Below are positions 19,310 through 29,042 of a DNA stretch of 64,000 nucleotides, piece by piece. Positions within the stretch are counted from its first letter, which is position 1, and each line of letters begins with the position of its first letter. A model generated the notes under the pieces. It made no database searches. It saw nothing but the letters and a program-made list of their open reading frames with translations, and was not told the origin of the DNA. Made by a program: the position numbers and the translations under genes. Source of the stretch: Bacillus aquiflavi (lineage in GTDB: Bacteria > Bacillota > Bacilli > Bacillales > Cytobacillaceae); NCBI RefSeq assembly GCF_019915265.1, contig NZ_CP082780.1, positions 1,302,001 to 1,366,000 on the forward strand, in the 5' to 3' direction.

Positions 19310-19546
19310 ATGCTGCCAAAAGAAAAGATAGCCCGTATTAATGAATTAGCTAAAAAGGCGAAGAACTCAACATTAACTGATGAAGAAGCAAAAGAACAAT
19401 CGAAGCTTCGCCGTGAATATTTAGAAGCTTTTCGCGCCTCAATGAAGACCACTTTGGAAGGGGTAAAAGTAATTGACCCTAATGGGAATGATGTTACTCC
19501 GAAAAAACTAAAAACAATACAAAATAACAAACGCCGCCTTCACTAA
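19310..19546 (+). CDS. ynzC: YnzC, DUF896 small protein
   Basis: This 78-aa protein ([18 protein letters not shown]...) is a DUF896/UPF0291 family member. It has two predicted N-terminal helices, a conserved LTDEE turn, [14 protein letters not shown], and a basic tail. The start has AAAGGAG 8 nt upstream. It completes the SOS operon yneA-yneB-ynzC. No enzymatic role is known. Confidence 0.93.
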   Translation: MLPKEKIARINELAKKAKNSTLTDEEAKEQSKLRREYLEAFRASMKTTLEGVKVIDPNGNDVTPKKLKTIQNNKRRLH

Positions 19547-19605
19547 TACAAGTAGGTTTCATTTAGTATATTTCTTCTCTAGGCTTAGAGATAAAGCCAA
19601 GATTG

Positions 19606-19710
19606 AACATGCTTGTCAGTCGAGGGCGTACCACACAAGGCGGAAGGGAATAGAACGAGTGTTCATAACTCACAACGAGTGCAAGCACGAAAGAATGCAA
19701 ACGTTTGCCA
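19606..19710 (+). repeat. Interspersed repeat, copy 2
   Basis: The segment has ATGCTTGTCAGTCGAG, then AGGCGGAAG, GTTCATAA and GAAAGAATGC. It shares the first motif with copy 3 (ATGCTTGTTAGTCGAG, 28143-28205) and also GTTCATAA, and shares AGGCGGAAG with copy 1. It fills most of the 335-bp gap between ynzC and tkt, where I see no gene. Confidence 0.55.
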
Positions 19711-19716
19711 AAGTCT

Positions 19717-19752
19717 AAAAGGAGAAATGCATTTAAGTATTTCTCCTTTTTA
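19717..19752 (+). terminator. Terminator before tkt
   Basis: AAAAGGAGAAAT pairs with ATTTCTCCTTTT across a short loop and ends in Ts, closing the ynzC transcript before the tkt promoter region. Confidence 0.8.
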
Positions 19753-19881
19753 CATATATAGATAAAAAAAATGGCCTTTTCCGCTGTATTATTTGTTTTT
19801 AGTTGTATAATAAGATGTGTCATTATAATATTAAAGTATATGGAATTTATTTGTAATCTTAATATGAAAGGATGTTATATA

Positions 19882-21882
19882 ATGCTAAAAAAAATCGAAG
19901 CATTGTCCATTAACTCAATTCGTACATTATCAATTGACGCTATTGAAAAGGCAAACTCCGGACCCCCTGGGATGCCGATGGGAGCAGCACCAATGGCATA
20001 CACATTGTGGACTCGATTTATGAATCAAAATCCGAAAAATCCTAACTGGTTTAATCGGGATCGTTTCGTACTTTCGGCAGGTCATGGTTCAATGCTTTTA
20101 TATAGTTTGCTTCATCTATCTGGTTATGATGTTTCAATGGATGATCTTAAACAATTTCGTCAATGGGGTAGTAAAACGCCAGGTCATCCGGAATATGGTT
20201 ATACAGCCGGGGTAGATGCGACAACAGGACCGCTTGGCCAAGGAATCGCAATGGCTGTAGGAATGGCAATGGCTGAACGACATTTGGCGTCTGTTTACAA
20301 TAAGGAAAATTATCATCTTGTTGATCATTATACATACAGTATTTGCGGAGACGGTGACTTAATGGAAGGAGTTTCTGCAGAAGCTGCTTCTTTAGCAGGA
20401 CATTTAAAGCTAGGACGCTTAATCGTTTTGTATGATTCAAATGATATAAGTCTTGACGGAGATCTTGAGAAATCTTTTACTGAAAGTGTTGCTAAGCGCT
20501 TTGAGGCTTACGGATGGCAATATTTACGTGTAGAGGATGGCAATGATATTACGGAGATTGCAAAAGCAATTCAAGAAGCAAAGCAAGATGAAAATAGGCC
20601 AACATTAATTGAAGTGAAGACTGTTATCGGTTACGGCTCGCCAAATAAGGCTGGAAAATCGGCTGTACATGGAGCTCCGCTCGGAGCCGAAGAGCTAAAA
20701 ATGACTAAAGAAGCTTACAAATGGACATTTGAGGAAGATTTTTATGTTCCTGAAGAAGTATATGAGCATTTTAATGAGCGAGTTAGGGAAAATGGTGCAA
20801 AAAAAGAACAAGAATGGAATACGTTATTAGAGCAATATAAACAGGAGTTTCCTGACTTAGCTCAACAGTTTGTGCAAGCAATGAACGATGAGCTTCCAAA
20901 GGAATGGGATCAAGATATTCCTGTATACGAAGAGGGATCAAGTTTGGCAAGCCGTGCTTCCTCTAGTGAAGTATTAAATGCAATTGCTAAGAACGTACCG
21001 TCTTTTATCGGGGGTTCTGCTGATCTTGCTAGTTCAAATAAGACAATGATCAAAGGAGCAGCCGATTATATGCCCGGCGAGTATAACGGACGGAATATTT
21101 GGTTTGGAGTACGTGAATTTGCGATGGGGGCAGCCATGAATGGGATGACTTTACATGGAGGCGTGAAGGTTTTTGGCGGTACTTTCTTTGTCTTTTCTGA
21201 TTATTTACGTCCAGCTATACGTCTTGCAGCATTAATGAAATTACCTGTTACGTATGTTTTCACCCATGACAGTATTGCTGTAGGGGAAGATGGACCGACA
21301 CATGAGCCGATTGAACAGCTTTCATCGTTCAGAGGAATGCCAAATTTATCTGTTATTCGTCCAGCGGATAGTAATGAAACAGCTGCTGCATGGAAACTTG
21401 CAGTTAAATCAGCTAATACGCCAACTGTATTAGTTTTATCACGCCAAAACTTACCGACATTGAAAGGAACAGATAAAAATGCCGCTGAGGGTGTAGCAAA
21501 AGGAGCTTACGTCGTTTCTCCTGCTGCTAAGGAAGCTGTTGATGGAATTCTTATTGCGACAGGATCAGAAGTAAGCTTAGCTGTAGAAGTCCAAGCTGTA
21601 TTAGCAAACGAAGATATTCATGTTCAGGTTGTTAGTATGCCTTCTTTTGATCGTTTTGAAGCACAATCGAAAGAATATAAAGACTCGATTTTACCAGGGA
21701 ATGTGAAAAAGCGTCTCGCTATTGAAATGGGATCTTCTTTCGGTTGGGATCGTTACGTAGGTGATCACGGTGCTGTGTTAGCGATTGATCAATTTGGAGC
21801 CTCCGCTCCGGGTGAGAAAGTAATGATGGAATATGGCTTTACTGTTGAAAATGTAGTAAACTGTTTCAAATCATTAAAGTAA
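19882..21882 (+). CDS. tkt: Transketolase
   Basis: Transketolase moves two-carbon ketol units in the pentose phosphate pathway using thiamine diphosphate. The start at ATG 19882 has AAAGGA 9 nt upstream; the longer in-frame extension is unlikely. The 666-aa protein shows the ThDP motif [19 protein letters not shown]...NDI, the pyrimidine domain with [12 protein letters not shown], and the conserved PTHEPIEQL. One oddity is residue 28. The family has Ser-Gly-His-Pro-Gly here, with the His in the active site, but this sequence reads SGPPGMPMG (codon CCC at 19963-19965). CAC to CCC is one base. The enzyme is probably essential for pentose synthesis, so check for a sequencing error. Confidence 0.97.
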   Translation: MLKKIEALSINSIRTLSIDAIEKANSGPPGMPMGAAPMAYTLWTRFMNQNPKNPNWFNRDRFVLSAGHGSMLLYSLLHLSGYDVSMDDLKQFRQWGSKTPGHPEYGYTAGVDATTGPLGQGIAMAVGMAMAERHLASVYNKENYHLVDHYTYSICGDGDLMEGVSAEAASLAGHLKLGRLIVLYDSNDISLDGDLEKSFTESVAKRFEAYGWQYLRVEDGNDITEIAKAIQEAKQDENRPTLIEVKTVIGYGSPNKAGKSAVHGAPLGAEELKMTKEAYKWTFEEDFYVPEEVYEHFNERVRENGAKKEQEWNTLLEQYKQEFPDLAQQFVQAMNDELPKEWDQDIPVYEEGSSLASRASSSEVLNAIAKNVPSFIGGSADLASSNKTMIKGAADYMPGEYNGRNIWFGVREFAMGAAMNGMTLHGGVKVFGGTFFVFSDYLRPAIRLAALMKLPVTYVFTHDSIAVGEDGPTHEPIEQLSSFRGMPNLSVIRPADSNETAAAWKLAVKSANTPTVLVLSRQNLPTLKGTDKNAAEGVAKGAYVVSPAAKEAVDGILIATGSEVSLAVEVQAVLANEDIHVQVVSMPSFDRFEAQSKEYKDSILPGNVKKRLAIEMGSSFGWDRYVGDHGAVLAIDQFGASAPGEKVMMEYGFTVENVVNCFKSLK

Positions 21883-21894
21883 AAGGTTCAAAAA

Positions 21895-21928
21895 CCACGG
21901 AGAAAATTATTTTCTCCGTGGATTTTTC
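21895..21928 (+). terminator. tkt terminator
   Basis: CCACGGAGAAAA and its complement TTTTCTCCGTGG form a long stem at about 21896-21922, followed by TTTTTC. Confidence 0.9.
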
Positions 21929-22092
21929 TCATTTTATCTTTATTTTGAATTTGAATTTTTGAAATATCAGCAATTCAATATAAAATCCTTTGTAATCGAC
22001 AAAAAAAGTATATTTTTTTGACGGTAATAGACACATCTTTTGCAGACGATTTTTTATAATAGACTTTAAAGGATTGTCCTGGAGGAGATGTG

Positions 22093-22536
22093 ATGAGAAA
22101 TTATCAGCTCTATTTAATTGAGGATGAGTTTGCTGATCATTATTTCGGAAGAGAACAGATGTTTTATCAATTGTTTTTAGACTTTGAACGTGCTAGCGGT
22201 GATCTTAAATTAATTATTAAAAGACAAATTGAATTTATCACAAAAACAATCCCAACCATTAGGCTTCATAAAATTATGAAACAACAGCTCAGCAAGCGAC
22301 ATGATTTCCATATAAAAAAGGATATGACCTATTATCTAGAAATGAACGGAATATTAAGTACTGCGAAGATGGAAGTGTATGATCGCTCCTTACAATTACA
22401 TGCAGAAGGGAGCTATGAGGCAGAAACGATTTTTTTTGAAGTTTTACGGAAGTGGGAAACTTCTTTTTTGGCAGTTGATTTAGAAAACAAACGTTACGGT
22501 TGGCTAAAACCGATAAAAGAAAGAAAATTTATATAA
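22093..22536 (+). CDS. sirA: SirA, sporulation inhibitor of DNA replication
   Basis: SirA binds DnaA domain I and blocks new rounds of replication when cells enter sporulation. The 147-aa protein (MRNYQLYLIEDEFADHYFGRE...) keeps the family's HYFGRE segment and sits between tkt and yneF as in B. subtilis, where it is yneE. ATG 22093 is preferred over GTG 22090 because GGAGGAG at 22081 is then 7 nt away. Confidence 0.9.
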   Translation: MRNYQLYLIEDEFADHYFGREQMFYQLFLDFERASGDLKLIIKRQIEFITKTIPTIRLHKIMKQQLSKRHDFHIKKDMTYYLEMNGILSTAKMEVYDRSLQLHAEGSYEAETIFFEVLRKWETSFLAVDLENKRYGWLKPIKERKFI

Positions 22537-22614
22537 AAAATTTACAGCAAATATTGTATATTAGTGTTTCGTTTAGTAAACTGTAATGAGACAACATGAA
22601 GGAGGAAATTTTTT

Positions 22615-22833
22615 ATGGTTTGGCAACTTATTCTAGGCGGTACTCTAGTACTATTGGCAGGAGTAGCACTAGGATTTTTCATTGCACGTAAATATATGAT
22701 GAATTATTTAAAGAAAAATCCACCAATTAATGAACAAATGTTAAAAGTGATGATGATGCAAATGGGGATGAAACCATCTCAAAAGAAAATTAATCAAATG
22801 ATGCAAGCGATGAACAAACAACAAGGGAAATAA
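22615..22833 (+). CDS. yneF: YneF, small membrane protein (UPF0154)
   Basis: The 72-aa protein has one N-terminal membrane helix (about residues 4-24, [20 protein letters not shown]) and a short cytoplasmic tail rich in Met, Lys and Gln. AAGGAGG precedes the start. Size, sequence and place after sirA fit YneF. Its function is not established. Confidence 0.92.
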   Translation: MVWQLILGGTLVLLAGVALGFFIARKYMMNYLKKNPPINEQMLKVMMMQMGMKPSQKKINQMMQAMNKQQGK

Positions 22834-22909
22834 ATCCTTGATACATAAGGGTTATTAATTCATGGGTTGTTAATAATTAAAAACAACCGTCAAACTTTTC
22901 GTTTTGAGA

Positions 22910-22947
22910 AACCACTTTTTATTTCCAATAAAAAGTGGTTTTTTTTC
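22910..22947 (+). terminator. yneF terminator
   Basis: ACCACTTTTTATT pairs with AATAAAAAGTGGT and is followed by eight Ts. From here to the ABC exporter (23231) I see only AT-rich intergenic DNA. Confidence 0.9.
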
Positions 22948-23231
22948 GTACTAAGGGAATCTCTAACAAGTGTTTTTTTTAACTTTAGAGCAAAATGAAA
23001 CTTAATAATCACTGTCGTTAAAACTTGATCTGCAAGCACCCTTTATAACGATTTTTTGCTGAAGTGTAAGCATAAACATTAGAAAATAATGATAATAATT
23101 AAGAACAAAATACTTCCCTATTTTTAGGTTGTTTGATAAACTAGATAAACCTTTTCATTTTTCTACTACTATTTAAAACTTTCTTAATTTTGAATATCCT
23201 AAATATTTATAAAAGTGCGGAGGATATAAAC

Positions 23232-24980
23232 ATGAAAGTATTTTTTGATTTACTCTGGTTTTTTAAACAAGAAAAGAAGGCATATTTAACAGGTGTTTTC
23301 ATCCTCATTTTTGTCGCAATTTTACAATTGTTGCCGCCTAAAGCAATTGGTTTAATTGTTGATGAAATAAAAAATGGGACATTGACTCCGGCTATTTTGA
23401 CGAAATGGCTTGTTGCGTTAATTGTTGTCGGATTATTAACGTACGTCTCAAGGTATTATTGGCGGATTATGATTTTCGGATCAGCCGTAAAATTATCCCG
23501 CCAGTTGCGTGATCGTTTATACATGCATTTCACGAACATGTCCGCGTCTTTTTATCAAAAAAAGAGAACGGGTGATTTAATGGCTCATGCAACGAATGAT
23601 CTGCAGGCTATTCAGCTAACTGCTGGTTCAGGTGTTTTAACATTTGTTGATTCGATTGCAACAGGCGGCTTCGTTATTCTTGCAATGGCTACGACAATTA
23701 GTTGGAAGCTAACATTAATTAGCTTAATACCGATGCCACTTATGGCATTTTTTACGAACTTATACGGTTCCATTCTTCATAAACGATTCCATAAAGCACA
23801 AGAGGCATTTTCTTCTTTAAATGATAAAACACAGGAAAGTATTACAGGAGTTAAAGTAATTAAGACATTTGGCCAAGAACAAGAGGATATCGAATCATTT
23901 CGGAAGCAGTCTCAAGATGTAGTAGATAAAAATATTGCTGTTGCAAGGATTGATTCTCTTTTTGATCCAACGATTTCTATTATTATCGGTATTTCATTTT
24001 TCTTAGCACTTACATTTGGAGCAAAATTTGTTCTCAACGGTGAATTAACGATCGGTCAATTAATTTCATTTACAACTTACTTAGGCTTACTGGTTTGGCC
24101 GATGCTCGCTTTTGGCTGGCTGTTTAATATTATGGAAAGAGGGCGGGCATCATACGATCGAATTAATTCATTATTTGCTGAAAAAGCTGAAATTTATGAT
24201 CGTAAAGATGCAATAAATATTGTACCTAGCGGTGACATTGAATATGCTATTAAAACATTTACATATCCGAATGAAGATGAACCGATGTTAAAGGATATTT
24301 TCTTTACATTGAAAAGAGGCGAAACAATTGGAATTGTCGGCAAGACTGGTGCGGGAAAAACAACTTTATTAAAGCTATTTGTTCGCGAATTCGAGGGATA
24401 TGACGGTGAGATTCGCTTTGGTGGAAAAAGCTTACAAACGTATAAAATTGAAAGCTTACGAAAAGCGATCGGCTATGTTCCGCAAGATCATTTTTTATTT
24501 TCAGCAACTGTTGGAGAAAATATTGCGTTTACCGATCCGAATGCACCTGCTGAAGCTATTGAAAGAGCTGCAAAGGTCGCTCATATTCATGATGACATTC
24601 TTCAATTTACTGAAGGCTATGAAACAGTCGTAGGTGAACGAGGTGTTTCTTTATCAGGCGGTCAAAAGCAACGGATTGCTATTGCTAGAGCATTAATGAT
24701 CGATCCTGAAGTATTAATTTTAGATGATTCCCTGTCAGCAGTTGATGCAAAAACAGAGGAAGCAATTTTGTCAGCTTTAAAGGAAAATCGAAAAGGAAAA
24801 ACAACGATCATTACAGCCCATCGTTTAAGTGCCATTCAACATGCTGATCTTATTTTAGTGTTAGACGAAGGACGTATTATTCAACGAGGAACCCATGAAG
24901 AGTTGATGGACGAAGATGGCTGGTATAAAGAAATGTATTTACGGCAACAGCTTGAGGAACTTGTAGAACACGGAGGATAA
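23232..24980 (+). CDS. ABC exporter subunit A (half-transporter, degenerate ATP site)
   Basis: This is a 582-aa half-transporter: a six-helix membrane domain (about 1-300) followed by an ATPase domain. It has Walker A GKTGAGKTT, signature LSGGQKQR and Walker B ILILDDSLSAVD. The residue after Walker B is Asp instead of the catalytic Glu. GCGGAGGAT precedes ATG 23232. It is followed 4 nt later by a second half-transporter, so the two form a heterodimer like YheI/YheH (BmrCD) or YknUV. The substrate is unknown; multidrug export is a reasonable guess. Confidence 0.9.
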   Translation: MKVFFDLLWFFKQEKKAYLTGVFILIFVAILQLLPPKAIGLIVDEIKNGTLTPAILTKWLVALIVVGLLTYVSRYYWRIMIFGSAVKLSRQLRDRLYMHFTNMSASFYQKKRTGDLMAHATNDLQAIQLTAGSGVLTFVDSIATGGFVILAMATTISWKLTLISLIPMPLMAFFTNLYGSILHKRFHKAQEAFSSLNDKTQESITGVKVIKTFGQEQEDIESFRKQSQDVVDKNIAVARIDSLFDPTISIIIGISFFLALTFGAKFVLNGELTIGQLISFTTYLGLLVWPMLAFGWLFNIMERGRASYDRINSLFAEKAEIYDRKDAINIVPSGDIEYAIKTFTYPNEDEPMLKDIFFTLKRGETIGIVGKTGAGKTTLLKLFVREFEGYDGEIRFGGKSLQTYKIESLRKAIGYVPQDHFLFSATVGENIAFTDPNAPAEAIERAAKVAHIHDDILQFTEGYETVVGERGVSLSGGQKQRIAIARALMIDPEVLILDDSLSAVDAKTEEAILSALKENRKGKTTIITAHRLSAIQHADLILVLDEGRIIQRGTHEELMDEDGWYKEMYLRQQLEELVEHGG

Positions 24981-24984
24981 AAAT

Positions 24985-26775
24985 ATGGATAAAACTGAAG
25001 TGTTGACAGGAAAGGAACAGAGAAAAGTTCTTTTCCGGCTCCTTTCCTATGCGAAACCCCATATGAAAATAATTGCGATTGCATTTTTTTTATTGCTGTT
25101 AACAACGCTTGGCGATATTATCGGGCCAATATTAGTGAAAATTTTTATCGATGATTACTTAACACCAAGAAATATCGTGTTTAAGCCTTTATTTACACTT
25201 GGAGCTGCGTTTATGGCAATCCAAATTGCCAATGTGTTAGTCTCTTATTTTCAATTGTTAAAATTTCAAGAAATCGCTTTGAAAATTATTCAACAGTTGA
25301 GAATAGATGTATTTTCTAAAGTGCAAACACTCGGCTTAAAATATTTTGATAAAACACCTGCCGGAGCAATTGTTTCGCGCGTTACGAATGATACTGAAGC
25401 AATTAAAGAGATGTTTGTTAGTGTTTTAGTCACATTTATTCAAAGTGGTTTTTTATTAATCGGAATCTTTATTGCTATGTTTAGTTTAAATGTTAAGCTG
25501 GCGTTAGTTTGTACGATTCTTTTCCCGATTATTTTTATGATTATTTCAATTTATCGTAAATATAGCTCCGTTTTTTATCAAGAAATGCGTGAACAGCTTA
25601 GTCGTTTAAATGCAAAATTGAACGAATCAATTCAAGGAATGGGGATCATTCAACTGTTTCGCCAAGAAAAACGGCTTCGAAAAGAGTTTGGTGAAATTAA
25701 TGAAAAGCATTACAAAGCAGGGATGAGAAATATTAAACTAGATGGCTTATTACTAAGACCGGCGATTGATTTAGTTTATGTGTTTGCCATTGTGATGATT
25801 TTAAGCTATTTTGGGATCACCTCTTTTAATAGTCCTGTTGAAATCGGAGTGCTATATGCTTTCGTCAATTATATTGATCGCTTTTTCGAGCCGATTAACC
25901 AAATGATGATGCGTCTTTCTATGTATCAACAAGCGATTGTTTCAGCGTCGCGTGTCTTTCGTTTAATAGATGAAACAGAGCTGGCGCCTGAACAAGGTAA
26001 GGAAAATCATCACATAAGTGAAGGAAAAATAGAATTTCGCAATGTCAGCTTTTCATATGATGGAAAACGAGACGTATTAAAGAATATTTCATTTATAGCA
26101 CAGCCTGGTGAAACAGTTGCTTTAGTTGGTCATACTGGAAGTGGAAAAAGCTCGATTATTAATTTATTAATGCGTTTTTATGAGTTTGAAAGAGGAAATA
26201 TATACATCGATGGTATTTCACTTAAAGATTATCCAATTCATGAACTGCGAAAAAAAATGGGACTCGTTTTGCAAGATCCATTTTTATTTTACGGAACGAT
26301 CAAGGATAACATTCGTCTATACAATGAGGAGATAAGTGATGAAGAAGTAATTGCTGCGGCTAAATTTGTTCAGGCTTATCCATTTATTGAATTGCTAGAT
26401 AAGAGATTTGATCATCAAGTTGTCGAAAGGGGTTCAACCTTCTCTAGCGGTCAGAGACAGTTAATTGCATTTGCAAGAACGATTGCCGCCAATCCGAAAA
26501 TATTAGTTTTAGACGAGGCTACGGCAAACATTGATACAGAGACAGAGGAAGCAATTCAGATCGCACTGAATAAAATGCGTAAAGGAAGGACAACGATTGC
26601 AATCGCACATCGATTATCGACAATTCAAGATGCCGATTTAATACTTGTTTTACATCAAGGTGAAATCGTTGAACGAGGGACACATCAAGAACTGCTAGCA
26701 ATGAAAGGGTTATACCATAAAATGTATTTGTTGCAAAATGAATCTGTCGAACGGATCAATCATGTTGTCAGTTAA
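24985..26775 (+). CDS. ABC exporter subunit B (half-transporter, catalytic ATP site)
   Basis: The 596-aa partner of the preceding gene has six membrane segments, Walker A GHTGSGKSS, a changed signature FSSGQRQ and Walker B VLVLDEATANID with the catalytic Glu. The pattern is consistent: the weak ATP site pairs the Asp-type Walker B of subunit A with this subunit's altered signature, and the strong site pairs this Glu with LSGGQ of subunit A. The pair sits between yneF and the Spo0E-like gene, a place where B. subtilis has no ABC exporter, so it is probably an insertion into conserved synteny. Confidence 0.9.
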   Translation: MDKTEVLTGKEQRKVLFRLLSYAKPHMKIIAIAFFLLLLTTLGDIIGPILVKIFIDDYLTPRNIVFKPLFTLGAAFMAIQIANVLVSYFQLLKFQEIALKIIQQLRIDVFSKVQTLGLKYFDKTPAGAIVSRVTNDTEAIKEMFVSVLVTFIQSGFLLIGIFIAMFSLNVKLALVCTILFPIIFMIISIYRKYSSVFYQEMREQLSRLNAKLNESIQGMGIIQLFRQEKRLRKEFGEINEKHYKAGMRNIKLDGLLLRPAIDLVYVFAIVMILSYFGITSFNSPVEIGVLYAFVNYIDRFFEPINQMMMRLSMYQQAIVSASRVFRLIDETELAPEQGKENHHISEGKIEFRNVSFSYDGKRDVLKNISFIAQPGETVALVGHTGSGKSSIINLLMRFYEFERGNIYIDGISLKDYPIHELRKKMGLVLQDPFLFYGTIKDNIRLYNEEISDEEVIAAAKFVQAYPFIELLDKRFDHQVVERGSTFSSGQRQLIAFARTIAANPKILVLDEATANIDTETEEAIQIALNKMRKGRTTIAIAHRLSTIQDADLILVLHQGEIVERGTHQELLAMKGLYHKMYLLQNESVERINHVVS

Positions 26776-26788
26776 TATTTTTGAAAAA

Positions 26789-26822
26789 ACAAAACAGCCT
26801 CATATTGAAGCTGTTTTGTCTT
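26789..26822. terminator. Terminator between the exporter and the Spo0E-like gene
   Basis: CAAAACAGC and GCTGTTTTG form a stem around an 11-base loop. It can serve both the exporter operon and the convergent small gene. Confidence 0.8.
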
Positions 26823-26825
26823 CTT

Positions 26826-26990
26826 TCATCCTCTTTTTTTTGAAAGCAGGCGATTATACTGATTAAGGAGATAGTCTAATTCTTGACTATACTTAATAGC
26901 GAGCGTTGAACTTAATCCATTTTTTGAAACAATACGAATAAGTTCAGCACGCTTTTTCTCAATCAGTGTAAGCATTTCTTGTTTAGACAC
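26826..26990 (-). CDS. ynzD: Spo0E-like aspartyl-phosphate phosphatase (YnzD type)
   Basis: A 54-aa reading frame starts at GTG 26990 with AAAGGAT 9 nt upstream. The product is (M)SKQEMLTLIEKKRAELIR... and contains the Spo0E family signature SQELD (YSQELDYLLNQY). These proteins remove phosphate from Spo0A and so delay sporulation. The position near yneF and ccdA matches ynzD of B. subtilis. Together with sirA, this gives two sporulation-timing genes in the block. Confidence 0.88.
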   Translation of the reverse strand: MSKQEMLTLIEKKRAELIRIVSKNGLSSTLAIKYSQELDYLLNQYNRLLSKKRG

Positions 26991-27345
26991 CGGTGTCTAT
27001 CCTTTCATGAAATTATTCTTATAAAAAGTTTGGGCAACTTTATGCAACTAAAGTCATATTTCGTTGTCTCTGTTATGTAAAAAGATGATAAATTATAGTA
27101 ATTAATGTTATGTTTCATACAAGTATAACGTATTATGTTAGTAAATTCAAAAAGATTTGTTATAAATATTAAATTATTTTCCTAATTAAAAATAGATTCG
27201 CTTTTTAACATATACATCCTTCTTTTTTTATAAAATATTCTCGTTTCATGCAAAAGTTTGTGACATAAAAAATTCACATCTCAACTATTATCTTTTACAT
27301 CGTAGATTTGTTAGAATGAAGACGATATGAAGTTAGGTAGGTGTT
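26991..27345. other. AT-rich gap upstream of ccdA
   Basis: About 350 bases hold no recognisable gene or RNA. The left end carries the ribosome site of the Spo0E-like gene. I could not pick a convincing ccdA promoter. Confidence 0.5.
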
Positions 27346-28059
27346 ATGATTGTGACAGATGTTAATGTTTTCTTAGCTTTTGGAGCAGGGTTTTTAAGCT
27401 TTATTTCTCCTTGCTGTCTTCCGCTATATCCTGCGTTTTTATCGTATATAACTGGAATGTCAGTTGGTGAATTAAAAAGTGAAAATGCCATCTTGCAAAA
27501 ACGCAGTATGATGCATACGTTATTTTTTATTATTGGATTTTCCTTAGTGTTTATCGCTCTCGGCTTTGGAACCTCTTTCATTGGACGTTTTTTTTATGAC
27601 TATCAAGATTTAATACGTCAAATTGGTGCTATTTTTATTATTCTGTTTGGTTTAATCGTCGTTGGTTTTATTAAACCGGAATTTATAATGAAGGATCGCC
27701 GTTTTGAATTTAAAAATCGTCCGTCAGGCTATTTAGGCTCAGTTTTAATTGGTTTAGCCTTTGCAGCAGGTTGGACTCCGTGTACCGGACCAATTTTAGG
27801 TGCCGTTATCAGTCTAGCCGCTACAAATCCAGGTTCAAGTATGATTTATATGATTGCGTATTCACTCGGATTTTCAATTCCATTCTTTGTATTATCATTC
27901 TTCATAGGAAAAATGCATTGGATTCGCAAACATAATGTTAAAATTATGAAAATTGGCGGATATTTAATGATTGTGATGGGGATCGTGCTATTTTTTGATT
28001 GGATGACTAAATTAATTGCCATCATGTCAGGCTGGTTTGGTAATTTTACCGGTTTTTAA
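27346..28059 (+). CDS. ccdA: CcdA, thiol-disulfide electron carrier for cytochrome c maturation
   Basis: CcdA passes electrons across the membrane to keep apocytochrome c cysteines reduced, and in Bacillus also acts in spore formation. The 237-aa protein has six predicted membrane segments and the paired functional cysteines, one in SPCCLPLYP near the N terminus and one in [10 protein letters not shown]. The neighbouring ccdB-like and ccdC-like genes of B. subtilis are missing here; yneK follows directly in the opposite orientation. Confidence 0.95.
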   Translation: MIVTDVNVFLAFGAGFLSFISPCCLPLYPAFLSYITGMSVGELKSENAILQKRSMMHTLFFIIGFSLVFIALGFGTSFIGRFFYDYQDLIRQIGAIFIILFGLIVVGFIKPEFIMKDRRFEFKNRPSGYLGSVLIGLAFAAGWTPCTGPILGAVISLAATNPGSSMIYMIAYSLGFSIPFFVLSFFIGKMHWIRKHNVKIMKIGGYLMIVMGIVLFFDWMTKLIAIMSGWFGNFTGF

Positions 28060-28103
28060 TGTTATATATAATGGGAAAGTTAGAAACATATTTTTACAAA
28101 AAT

Positions 28104-28135
28104 AAAAGACCGTCAAATAGGGACGGTCTTAGTTT
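28104..28135. terminator. Bidirectional terminator between ccdA and yneK
   Basis: AAGACCGTC (28106-28114) pairs with GACGGTCTT (28122-28130). The T-rich tail is on the minus-strand side, so it best serves yneK, but it lies between convergent genes and may serve both. Confidence 0.75.
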
Positions 28136-28142
28136 GTTAGGC

Positions 28143-28205
28143 AACAATGCTTGTTAGTCGAGATGCTGAACACGCTCGGTTCATAAGCTGATAACGAAAG
28201 CATGC
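28143..28205 (+). repeat. Interspersed repeat, copy 3
   Basis: It shares ATGCTTGTTAGTCGAG, GTTCATAA and a CGAAAGCATGC-like end with the copy at 19606-19710 but lacks the middle part. Its ends, ATGCTT and AAGCAT, are inverted. Confidence 0.5.
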
Positions 28206-28217
28206 CTTGATTATAAT

Positions 28218-28643
28218 TTAAAAAAATTGCTCATATGGGGCGACATCGATATTTTTTTCTGCAAGTCTTTTTCGTAAAAACTTATGATCTCGTTTTGGGG
28301 TTGCGGTAATATAGCCACGGATCACTAAATCTTCCGTAATCTTTTCCGCTTTTTCATTTAAGGCTAGTTCGCCAATTTTTCCAGCAATTTTATGACGGGC
28401 AACATCACGAAACAGCTCAGGAACAGGACTGACTAGTTCTTCCAACAGCGCCTTTTGATTCTCAGACCATAAATGGCGTGTTTTGTTTACGTAATATTCT
28501 TCCCAATCCATAATCGACTTTCCGTCTTTCTTCGGAAGCCTTTTCAAAAATTTCCGAAACATAAAATAGCCGCCTACTGCAAAAGAAAATACTAAAAAAG
28601 CAACCCAAAAAATAATAAACCATAAAAACCAACCATCAAGCAT
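28218..28643 (-). CDS. yneK: YneK-like DUF2621 membrane protein
   Basis: The 141-aa protein has an N-terminal membrane helix (about residues 5-28, WFLWFIIFWVAFLVFSFAVG) and a soluble domain with MDWEEYYVNKTRHLW and DFVIRGY-like segments typical of DUF2621. Its place next to ccdA is as in B. subtilis. The function is unknown. Confidence 0.88.
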   Translation of the reverse strand: MLDGWFLWFIIFWVAFLVFSFAVGGYFMFRKFLKRLPKKDGKSIMDWEEYYVNKTRHLWSENQKALLEELVSPVPELFRDVARHKIAGKIGELALNEKAEKITEDLVIRGYITATPKRDHKFLRKRLAEKNIDVAPYEQFF

Positions 28644-28830
28644 ATATGTTCACCTGCACGACTCGTTATATTTTCCTTCATTATAATATTTCCTTGCTAA
28701 GGAAAACAAGCGTAACGTTCCATTTATTCGCTCAATTGCTTGCAAATAATTTAAAGGGCTGTTTTATCGGAGTGTCCTTCCTTGATTCCTAACTATTCTA
28801 CCTATATAATAGTGATGTCCATTACAAAAT

Positions 28831-28927
28831 GGGGCTGAATGGGGTACTGGTGTCCTCCACGGTCTTCAAAACCGCTTGTGACCACCGTGCGTGGTCAGCT
28901 GGGTTCGATTCCCAGGCAGTCCCGCCA
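28831..28927 (+). tRNA. selC: tRNA-Sec (anticodon UCA)
   Basis: The 97-nt sequence has the hallmarks of bacterial tRNA-Sec: anticodon loop CTTCAAA (UCA), a very long variable arm (GACCAC pairing with GTGGTC), a 5-bp T arm (CTGGG TTCGATT CCCAG), an extended D region (GGGGTACTGGTGTCCTCC), discriminator G and encoded CCA. Two features are imperfect: the eighth acceptor pair would be A-G, and the anticodon stem has A-C as its fifth pair. SelB is encoded at 52106-53986, which supports a functional selenocysteine pathway. Confidence 0.88.
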
Positions 28928-29002
28928 AATGAATTCAACGTTATCAACAATTTGAACAGTGTATTCTCTTTATAGAGTAAATTATATAGTCATAGTATGT
29001 CT

Positions 29003-29042
29003 AATCCACTTATTTCTTAAAAAGAAAGGTGGATTTTTTTAT
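29003..29042 (+). terminator. Probable selC terminator
   Basis: AATCCAC...TTTCTT pairs with AAGAAA...GTGGATT and is followed by seven Ts, about 75 nt after the tRNA. From here to 29480 I see only AT-rich DNA without a supported gene. Confidence 0.7.

Noticed and set aside
27333-27581. Minus-strand frame of 82 codons over the ccdA start
   Set aside because: It lies opposite ccdA, has a composition typical of an antisense shadow, and no family resemblance.
28831-28927. Idea that the tRNA is an ordinary suppressor or serine tRNA
   Set aside because: The anticodon UCA, the very long variable arm and the extended D region fit tRNA-Sec better, and selB is present in the same window.
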